Source of the DNA: Candidatus Methanoperedentaceae archaeon
GTDB lineage: Archaea > Halobacteriota > Methanosarcinia > Methanosarcinales > Methanoperedenaceae
Direction of reading: 5' to 3'
Assembly: GCA_014859785.1 (NCBI GenBank)
Contig: JACUTP010000103.1
Coordinates: forward strand, 1 to 6,540
DNA length: 6,540 nucleotides
In this document: positions 1 to 5,184 of the stretch, piece after piece
Numbering within the stretch: the first letter of the stretch is position 1
Layout of the letters: each line of letters opens with the position of its first letter
The notes under the pieces: model-generated
The model's input: the letters and a program-made list of their open reading frames with translations, nothing else
What the model was told of the DNA's origin: nothing
The model's database searches: none
Program-made: the position numbers and the translations under genes

Positions 1-5
1 GGGAT

Positions 6-2774
6 ATGAGTGCAGACATGAATCCATTTGGGGTTAAAGATTTTATCGACACCGACAGGGGTAGTGCAGCAATCCACCGCCTCAGCAGACTTGAGGAGAT
101 AGGCTTTGGAAACATCTCCCGCCTTCCATACTCCATCAAGATATTACTTGAGGCTCTCCTGCGGCATGTGGATGGACGGCTTGTAACCGAAGAGGACATC
201 GAATCATTAGCAGGATGGAATCCAAAAAAGATGCCAGAGCGCGAGATTCCTTTTATTCCCGCAAGGGTGCTTCTGCAGGATTTCACAGGAGTTCCCGGAG
301 TTGTTGACCTTGCTGCCATGAGGTCGGCTGTTCAAAGGCTTGGAGGCGACCCGGCAGGGATCAATCCTGTTATACCCGCAGACCTGGTTATTGACCATTC
401 CATACAGGTGGATTATTACGGCACCTCGTACGCCAGAGCTTATAATGAAAAAAAGGAATTTGAGCGCAACCGCGAGAGGTATGCTGTTCTTCGCTGGGGT
501 CAAACAGCTTTTGATAACTTTCGTGTTATTCCGCCGGGCAGAGGAATAGTCCACCAGGTAAATCTTGAGTATCTTGCGCCTGTGGTTCAGGTCAAGAAAG
601 TGAACGGCGAGCCTGTTGTCTATCCTGATACCCTTGTCGGGATGGATTCCCATACCACAATGATAAATAGCCTGGGAGTGCTGGGATGGGGCGTTGGAGG
701 GATAGAAGCAGAAGCGGTCATGCTCGGCAAGCCGTACCACATGCCGGTTCCTGAAGTTGTGGGCTTTAAGCTTTACGGTGATTTGAAGGAGGGAGTGACA
801 GCCACAGACCTTGTTCTCACCATCACCCAGATATTAAGAAAGCATAACGTTGTGGGCAAATTCGTTGAATTTTACGGGCAGGGTTTGAGCACATTGAGCC
901 TGCCCGACAGGGCGACCATATCCAACATGGCTCCTGAATACGGAGCAACAGTGGGATTCTTTCCCATTGACGATGAAACATTGAATTATCTCATGATGAC
1001 GGGAAGAAAAAGGGAGCACGTTAATCTGGTTAAGTTATACGCAGTGGAGCAGGGCCTCTTCCGCACCGATGAAAGTCCCGAACCCCTGTTCAGCGAGACA
1101 CTGGAACTTGACATGAGCACGGTTGAACCAAGCCTTGCTGGACCGAAACGACCCCAGGATTGTATACCTCTTGATGAAATGGAAACAAGTTTCCATAAGG
1201 CTATGGAGGAGACGTTTCTTCGGAAAAAAACCGAAGTGGAAGCTGATCATGAATATCACCGCTGGCTTGGGGAGGGCGGAAGCTTCAGGGTCGAGCATAA
1301 ACATACCGGCGGGAAAGAGTTTAATGCAAAATATGAGATGAAAGTCCCGGTAAAAAGCGGCTCGATAGTAATAGCAGCCATAACCTCATGCACCAACACT
1401 TCAAACCCCTATGTGATGATAGGGGCAGGTCTTCTTGCAAGAAACGCCGTAGAGCGAGGACTCAAGGTCAAGCCTTACGTTAAAACGAGCCTTGCTCCTG
1501 GTTCGCGTATTGTCAGCGAATACCTTGTGAACTCAGGACTCATGCCCTATCTTGAAGCTCTTGGATTCCACCTCGTGGGATACGGGTGTACAACCTGCAT
1601 AGGCAACAGCGGTCCGATCCCGGAAAAGGTTGCCAGGGCGGTGAAAGAGAATAACCTGATAGTCGCTTCGGTATTAAGTGGAAACCGCAATTTTGAGGGC
1701 AGGATTAACCCGCTTGTCAAGGCAAATTACCTTGCCTCGCCCCCACTGGTTGTGGCATACGCCATATCAGGTACTGTAGATATCGATCTTAAAACTGAAC
1801 CTGTCGGATACGACCCGAATGGCAAACCAGTATATCTAAAAGATATCTGGCCAGATCAGGAGGAAATCCGGCAGGTTATAAAAAAAACCATCAAACCCAT
1901 GTTGTTTGAAAAACAGTATTCAGAGATATCGGGTGGAGAGCTGTGGGAGAACCTCAAAGTCCCTTCCGGCAAACTCTATGAGTGGGACAGCGAATCGACC
2001 TATATCCAGGAACCTCCCTTCTTCAGGGATTTCCAGGTAAAGCTTCCTGAAAAGGGCGACTTTATGGGTCTCAGGATACTTGTATACCTGGGAGACAGCA
2101 TCACAACGGATCACATTTCCCCGGCGGGGGAATTTTCTAAAGACTCTCTTGCAGGACAGTATCTGGTATCCTGTGAAGTTGTGCCGGAAGATTTCAATTC
2201 TTTCGGATCAAGAAGGGGAAATCATGAGGTCATGATGCGTGGAACATTTGCAAATATAAACCTCAGGAACAGGCTGGTTCCTGATAAAGAAGGAGGATGG
2301 ACGCGTTATTTCCCTTCGGGAAAAGAGATGACAATTTACGATGCAGCGATGCTTTACAAAAAGAATGACATCCCTCTGGTCATCATAGCAGGGAAAGAAT
2401 ACGGTACAGGCAGTTCCCGCGATTGGGCTGCCAAGGGCACATGTCTTCTTGGGGTCAGTGCAGTAATAGCTGAATCGTATGAGCGTATCCACAGGAGCAA
2501 CCTCGTGGGAATGGGCGTTCTGCCTCTTCAGTTCAAGAAAGGGGAGAACGCAGATGGGCTGGGCATCAAGGGAGATGAGGTACTAAATATCTCAGGTATA
2601 AGTAACTTAGAGCCGGGGGGAGAGCTGCACGTGGTTGCAAGAGATGAAAATGGAAAAGAAAAGACATTTAACGTCATGGCAAGACTGGATTCGCCGGTTG
2701 AAGTGGAATTTTATAGAAATGGCGGCATACTGCATACATTCCTGAGAAATATACTAAGTAATAAAAGGAGGTGA
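6..2774 (+). CDS. acnA: Aconitate hydratase, AcnA/IRP1 type (cytoplasmic [4Fe-4S] enzyme)
   Basis: Converts citrate to isocitrate through cis-aconitate, the step after citrate synthase, whose gene lies convergently next door. The 922 residues match the roughly 890-930 of the AcnA/IRP type rather than the shorter mitochondrial type. Visible family motifs are GMDSHTTM (residues 212-219), SGNRNFEGR (558-566), GDSITTDHISPAG (696-708, opening the C-terminal swivel domain) and GKEYGTGSSRDW (796-807, with substrate-contacting Ser and Arg). The three cluster-binding cysteines are present: C462 in SCTNTS, and C528 and C531 in GCTTC. The protein therefore looks complete and active. The start is ATG at 6; a second in-frame ATG at 18 is a possible alternative. 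Only five bases precede the first ATG, so its promoter and ribosome site cannot be judged and an upstream start cannot be excluded. The stop codon lies inside a perfect Shine-Dalgarno sequence (see the separate entry). Confidence 0.97.
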   Translation: MSADMNPFGVKDFIDTDRGSAAIHRLSRLEEIGFGNISRLPYSIKILLEALLRHVDGRLVTEEDIESLAGWNPKKMPEREIPFIPARVLLQDFTGVPGVVDLAAMRSAVQRLGGDPAGINPVIPADLVIDHSIQVDYYGTSYARAYNEKKEFERNRERYAVLRWGQTAFDNFRVIPPGRGIVHQVNLEYLAPVVQVKKVNGEPVVYPDTLVGMDSHTTMINSLGVLGWGVGGIEAEAVMLGKPYHMPVPEVVGFKLYGDLKEGVTATDLVLTITQILRKHNVVGKFVEFYGQGLSTLSLPDRATISNMAPEYGATVGFFPIDDETLNYLMMTGRKREHVNLVKLYAVEQGLFRTDESPEPLFSETLELDMSTVEPSLAGPKRPQDCIPLDEMETSFHKAMEETFLRKKTEVEADHEYHRWLGEGGSFRVEHKHTGGKEFNAKYEMKVPVKSGSIVIAAITSCTNTSNPYVMIGAGLLARNAVERGLKVKPYVKTSLAPGSRIVSEYLVNSGLMPYLEALGFHLVGYGCTTCIGNSGPIPEKVARAVKENNLIVASVLSGNRNFEGRINPLVKANYLASPPLVVAYAISGTVDIDLKTEPVGYDPNGKPVYLKDIWPDQEEIRQVIKKTIKPMLFEKQYSEISGGELWENLKVPSGKLYEWDSESTYIQEPPFFRDFQVKLPEKGDFMGLRILVYLGDSITTDHISPAGEFSKDSLAGQYLVSCEVVPEDFNSFGSRRGNHEVMMRGTFANINLRNRLVPDKEGGWTRYFPSGKEMTIYDAAMLYKKNDIPLVIIAGKEYGTGSSRDWAAKGTCLLGVSAVIAESYERIHRSNLVGMGVLPLQFKKGENADGLGIKGDEVLNISGISNLEPGGELHVVARDENGKEKTFNVMARLDSPVEVEFYRNGGILHTFLRNILSNKRR
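2766..2774 (+). promoter_or_regulatory. Perfect Shine-Dalgarno sequence without an obvious start codon
   Basis: AGGAGGTGA is fully complementary to the conserved CACCUCCU end of archaeal 16S rRNA and overlaps the last codons and stop of acnA (AGG AGG TGA). No ATG, GTG or TTG lies 5-10 bases downstream; the region at 2780-2785 offers only ATT at 2781, which would give 12 codons. A GTG inside the motif at 2771 opens a 29-codon frame ending with TAA at 2858-2860, but the motif sits directly against that GTG, too close for normal initiation. It may be a chance product of Arg-Arg-stop codons or a relic of a lost downstream gene. Confidence 0.3.
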
Positions 2775-2867
2775 AAACCAATTATCTTACGAACGCTGCG
2801 AAGGTGTTGCGAATACTGAAGAAGGAACCTGGTGAAATTAATTTCTATCGCAAAGAATAATAAACGA

Positions 2868-2873
2868 TTTTTT
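2868..2873 (+). terminator. Candidate oligo-T terminator of acnA
   Basis: A run of six T residues lies about 94 bases after the acnA stop, in an AT-rich stretch. Archaeal RNA polymerase commonly terminates at such T tracts without needing a hairpin. It is the longest T run on the plus strand in this gap. Assignment rests on position and composition only. Confidence 0.35.
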
Positions 2874-2900
2874 CATAGGAACCCCATACAACCATAAACG

Positions 2901-2919
2901 CTCAGGCTTGGGCCCTGAG
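2901..2919. terminator. Small hairpin between the convergent acnA and gltA ends
   Basis: CTCAGG (2901-2906) and CCTGAG (2914-2919) form a perfect 6-bp stem around a 7-base loop, starting 4 bases beyond the citrate synthase stop on its strand. The structure is symmetrical, so it would fold in either transcript. No long U run follows it in either direction, so it may protect or pause 3' ends rather than act as a strong intrinsic terminator. Confidence 0.35.
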
Positions 2920-2923
2920 TAGT

Positions 2924-4102
2924 TTAAGCGTATTCCCTTTCCTCTACGGGCACATACTTGCATCCTTCATTCCCACAGTACCTCCCGATATACTCTGCTT
3001 CCGGTCGATAAAGTACTGCTTTAGGCTGCGCTTCTGCGAATTTTTCCTCTAAAATATGCGCACACCACCCTGATATTCTTGAAACCGCAAAAATGGGTGT
3101 AAAAAGCTCAGGGTCAATTCCCATCATGCGGTAGACGGACGGGCTGTAGAAATCCACATTTGGATAGATATCCTTTCCTTTTCGTTTTTTGAATTCTGCC
3201 CGAACTGCATTTTCGATCTTTCTTGATAGCTCGAACCATTTTGCATTCCCGGTCCTTTCCGCCAGTCTCTCTGAAATGCCTGAGAGAATCAGGGCGCGTG
3301 GATCCACCGTCTTATAGACCGCATGACCCATGCCCATGATCTTTTCCCCCGCATCTAATCTTGCTTTTACCCATTCCTCTACCCTGTCAATTTTATCAAT
3401 TTCAAAGAGCATTTTCATCACCCGGGTATTGGCGCCGCCATGAAGTTCACCCGAAAGCGCGCCCAGTGCGGCGCCAGCGCATGCATACATGTCTGCCCGG
3501 GTTGATGCCACCACCCTTGCGGCAAACGTAGAAGCGTTGAAGGAATGTTCGGCATGGAGAACAAGGCAGGTATCAAAATCCCTGGCAGTCTGTAAGTCTG
3601 GCACATTTCCAGTCAGCATGTACAGGAAATTTCCAGCATGCCCGAGTTTTTCATCAGGCTTTATTATATCAAGATTCTTTCTGACCCTGTCCCAGTACGC
3701 GACCAGTGTCGCCATTCTGGCGATAAGTTTTATCGATGTTTTTATGGCGGACAGTTTTGTTCCGGTTCTTGCCTCGATATCAAAATCTGCAAGCATCGGG
3801 ATTACGGATTGGAGTACATCCATGGTGTGAGCCGTTTTTTTCCTCTTCTTCAGATGCCTGATTATGCCTGCTGGAAGCTTTCTTTCAGAAGCCAGCGTTT
3901 CCCTGAATAATTCCAGCTCTTTCCTTGCTGGAAGGGTTTCATAGAGAAGCAGATAGACAGTTTCTTCAAAAGTAGAATACCGGGCTAACTCCTGTATATC
4001 ATATCCCCTGTAAATCAATTTCCCCTTTTCACCATCTATAGCACATATTTTTGTATCAGCTACCGCGATTCCCCGCAATCCTGTATCTTTTGTTTCCTGC
4101 AT
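2924..4102 (-). CDS. gltA: Citrate synthase, type I (archaeal/Gram-positive-like small form)
   Basis: Condenses oxaloacetate with acetyl-CoA to citrate; cytoplasmic, normally a homodimer. With the start used here it has 392 residues, near the usual 370-390 of the small form. The catalytic set is complete: H221 in ELHGGAN, H260 in GMGHAVYKTVDPRA and D317 in NVDFYS. The paired histidines in HAEHSFNAS (183 and 186) and the citrate-binding arginines at R269 and R342 are also visible. The start at 4102 is preferred over an in-frame ATG at 4132. It places the family N-terminus (GLRGIAVADT, then IDGEKGKLIYRGYDI) right after a short lead, has a weak AAGG nine bases upstream, and fits a TATA-like box at 4139-4145 that would start RNA downstream of 4132. 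An unusual feature is the C-terminal segment YCGNEGC (375-381), which seems to insert a few residues and two cysteines where relatives have a short link before KYVP. The gene is convergent with acnA. Confidence 0.95.
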   Translation of the reverse strand: MQETKDTGLRGIAVADTKICAIDGEKGKLIYRGYDIQELARYSTFEETVYLLLYETLPARKELELFRETLASERKLPAGIIRHLKKRKKTAHTMDVLQSVIPMLADFDIEARTGTKLSAIKTSIKLIARMATLVAYWDRVRKNLDIIKPDEKLGHAGNFLYMLTGNVPDLQTARDFDTCLVLHAEHSFNASTFAARVVASTRADMYACAGAALGALSGELHGGANTRVMKMLFEIDKIDRVEEWVKARLDAGEKIMGMGHAVYKTVDPRALILSGISERLAERTGNAKWFELSRKIENAVRAEFKKRKGKDIYPNVDFYSPSVYRMMGIDPELFTPIFAVSRISGWCAHILEEKFAEAQPKAVLYRPEAEYIGRYCGNEGCKYVPVEEREYA

Positions 4103-4138
4103 GGATGCTAACCTTGATAAGAATATTCTCATTTATGT

Positions 4139-4145
4139 CTTTAAG
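4139..4145 (-). promoter_or_regulatory. Candidate TATA box for citrate synthase
   Basis: Read on the minus strand the sequence is CTTAAAG. At the usual archaeal spacing of about 25 bases, transcription would begin near 4117. That leaves a leader of about 15 bases carrying a weak AAGG before the ATG at 4102, and excludes the alternative ATG at 4132 from the RNA. No convincing B-recognition element was identified. The call is a pattern match only. Confidence 0.3.
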
Positions 4146-4251
4146 TGTATTGCATGAAGTCATAATTGGAACTTTCTCTCAGACGGTGGTTTGTGCAGTT
4201 TCAACAATCGGAAAAAAGAGAGAACCAACGCAATTTGAAACTATTGTTAAA

Positions 4252-4334
4252 ATGGTCTCCTCAGTTTTCAAGATCAAAGAATGGCTTTGCGATGCTGGCT
4301 ATCTTTTTAAAAAGTGCTGGGCTCAGGAGACCAT
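4252..4334. repeat. 13-bp inverted repeat enclosing a palindromic AT-rich core
   Basis: The left arm at 4252-4264 (ATGGTCTCCTCAG) and the right arm at 4322-4334 (CTCAGGAGACCAT) are reverse complements with one mismatch; the outer 10 bp are perfect. The 57-base interior contains a CAAAG/CTTTG hairpin (4275-4279 with 4285-4289) and the perfect 12-bp palindrome CTTTTTAAAAAG (4303-4314). No clear target-site duplication flanks the arms. It could be an operator pair, a structured RNA or a minute inverted-repeat element. Confidence 0.55.
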
Positions 4335-4346
4335 ACATTATTTATA
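4303..4346 (+). promoter_or_regulatory. Candidate TATA boxes for the SHOCT/cytochrome operon
   Basis: Two AT-rich boxes fit an archaeal promoter. The first, TTTTTAAAAA (4304-4313), would start RNA near 4334 and leave a leader of about 47 bases that includes the Shine-Dalgarno sequence. The second, TTTATA (4341-4346), would start RNA near 4369, leaving the Shine-Dalgarno almost at the 5' end, which makes it less likely. The first box lies inside the inverted repeat, so repeat-binding factors could control it. The sequence alone does not settle which box is used. Confidence 0.3.
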
Positions 4347-4369
4347 CTTCCGGGATAAATCTCTATATC

Positions 4370-4376
4370 AGGAGGT
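4370..4376 (+). promoter_or_regulatory. Strong ribosome binding site that fixes the SHOCT gene start
   Basis: AGGAGGT ends four bases before the ATG at 4381. The frame is open back to 4051, so this motif is the main reason for choosing the short 79-residue product over a longer one that would overlap citrate synthase on the other strand. Confidence 0.8.
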
Positions 4377-4380
4377 TAAC

Positions 4381-4620
4381 ATGCAAGGAATGATGGATTA
4401 CGGAATGACCTATGGCAGTTACGGTAGTATTATGGGAATTATCATGTTGATATTTTGGATACTGATAATTGTGGGGATTGTACTGCTTATAAAATACCTG
4501 TGGGAAGGCGGAGCGCCCCGGGGCGGGACAGAATCAGCACTTGACGTCCTCAGGAAAAGGTATGCACGCGGGGAAATCAGCAAGGAAGAATTCGAGGAGA
4601 AAAAGAAAGACCTGTTATGA
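4381..4620 (+). CDS. Small single-pass membrane protein with C-terminal SHOCT domain
   Basis: A 79-residue protein in three parts. Residues 1-16 are rich in Met, Tyr and Gly. Residues 17-38 are one strongly hydrophobic membrane helix (IMGIIMLIFWILIIVGIV and following). A short Gly/Pro linker leads to a charged SHOCT module at about 51-79, with the typical core ALDVLRKRYARGEISKEEFEE. SHOCT is a short C-terminal helical module thought to aid oligomerisation or binding; no catalytic role is known. Charge distribution suggests the C-terminus lies in the cytoplasm and the Met-rich end outside. The stop codon overlaps the start of the cytochrome gene (ATGA at 4617-4620), so the two are probably translationally coupled and may work together. 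Similar small Met/Gly-rich SHOCT proteins often occur near metal, especially copper, genes; a role here is inferred only. Confidence 0.85.
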   Translation: MQGMMDYGMTYGSYGSIMGIIMLIFWILIIVGIVLLIKYLWEGGAPRGGTESALDVLRKRYARGEISKEEFEEKKKDLL

Positions 4621-5129
4621 GCGCCTCAAACATCAGGAGCGCAGTCATTTTGATAGCTGTCGGTATAGCGGGTCTTTTCCTGCTGAACCTTATACAGGGC
4701 AATGAATATGCAAATCCGTACCGGACATATACAATAGATGCATCCGGTTTCAAGAGTAACGGCGAAAGGATATATTTCACAGCCACTTCGGATTCAGGAA
4801 AACCCATCCTTGCATCAATGGGAATGATGACCATGCGGGGCGGGACGATGAGCTGTTACACCTGCCATGGTGCAAACGGGAAAGGCGGCTCAGGCAGGAT
4901 GATGATGTGGCAGTTTGAGGCGCCGGATATAAGGTATTCCGTACTTACGACAGCCGGACATGGCGGTCATGAGGAGGATGAAAAGCCGTACACTGATGAC
5001 CTCATTAAACGCGCAGTTACCAGAGGGCTTGATTCAGAGGGAAAAGCACTGGAGCAGCCTATGCCCGTATGGCAGATGGCTGATGAGGATTTTACCGACC
5101 TGCTTGCTTACCTCAAGATTCTTGGTTAA
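4617..5129 (+). CDS. Membrane-anchored monoheme c-type cytochrome
   Basis: A 170-residue electron carrier. Residues 7-26 form an N-terminal hydrophobic helix with no evident cleavage site, probably an uncleaved anchor that leaves the heme domain outside the membrane. Heme is attached at CYTCH (C80, C83, proximal H84), followed by GANGKGG as in many monoheme cytochromes c. The C-terminal part, QPMPVWQMADEDFTDLLAYLK, is the usual class I ending, so M149 is the likely sixth heme ligand, with M154 as an alternative. Odd points are a Met-rich run just before the heme (M68, M70, M71, M73, M78), three consecutive Met at 95-97, and a His/acid patch HGGHEEDE at 115-122. It overlaps the SHOCT gene by four bases and has no good ribosome site of its own at normal spacing, which supports coupled translation. 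Its redox partner is not visible in this window; heme attachment needs a maturation system encoded elsewhere. Confidence 0.9.
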   Translation: MSASNIRSAVILIAVGIAGLFLLNLIQGNEYANPYRTYTIDASGFKSNGERIYFTATSDSGKPILASMGMMTMRGGTMSCYTCHGANGKGGSGRMMMWQFEAPDIRYSVLTTAGHGGHEEDEKPYTDDLIKRAVTRGLDSEGKALEQPMPVWQMADEDFTDLLAYLKILG

Positions 5130-5152
5130 TACTTTCACCATGCAGTAAAAGA

Positions 5153-5161
5153 ATATTTAAG
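5153..5161 (+). promoter_or_regulatory. Candidate TATA box of the DHH nuclease gene, predicted leaderless
   Basis: ATATTTAAG is centred about 28 bases before the ATG at 5185, with purine- and A-rich sequence directly upstream that could serve as a B-recognition element. At the usual archaeal spacing transcription would begin at or within a few bases of the ATG. The absence of a Shine-Dalgarno match before 5185 agrees with a leaderless mRNA. This separates the gene from the cytochrome operon although the gap is only 55 bases. Confidence 0.5.
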
Positions 5162-5184
5162 CAAGCAAAACCAGAAAAGTTGTA

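Larger units (their letters stand above)
4103..4380. other. Divergent intergenic region between gltA and the SHOCT/cytochrome operon
   Basis: About 278 bases separate two divergently transcribed units. The region holds a likely promoter for each side and an imperfect 13-bp inverted repeat at 4252-4334, listed separately. An 8-bp inverted pair also lies at 4197-4204 (AGTTTCAA) and 4235-4242 (TTGAAACT); it is short enough to be chance. Two plus-strand frames stay open through most of the region, but neither has a ribosome site, a recognisable domain or a likely protein composition, so I regard it as non-coding. A small RNA or the remnant of a mobile element cannot be excluded. Confidence 0.5.

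Noticed and set aside
207..740. 177-residue minus-strand open frame inside acnA
   Set aside because: It lies wholly antisense to well-conserved aconitase sequence, and its translation has no domain-like character.
3489..3830. 113-residue plus-strand open frame inside citrate synthase
   Set aside because: It is antisense to catalytic-domain sequence of gltA, with no ribosome site or recognisable motif.
4197..4242. Possible lone CRISPR-like repeat: GTTTCAA and TTTGAAAC ends about 44 bases apart
   Set aside because: Only one copy is present, no spacer periodicity exists, and the 8-bp pair is expected by chance at about this frequency.
4252..4334. Calling the inverted repeat a true insertion element
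   Set aside because: No target-site duplication, no transposase, and no second copy in the window; kept only as a repeat of unknown role.
4051..4380. In-frame extension of the SHOCT gene to an ATG at 4051, giving 189 residues
   Set aside because: The extension overlaps the start of citrate synthase on the opposite strand, has no recognisable domain, and ignores the strong ribosome site directly before ATG 4381.
4166..4393. 75-residue plus-strand reading frame in the divergent intergenic region
   Set aside because: No ribosome site, no domain I recognise, and it overlaps the promoter region and the real SHOCT start.
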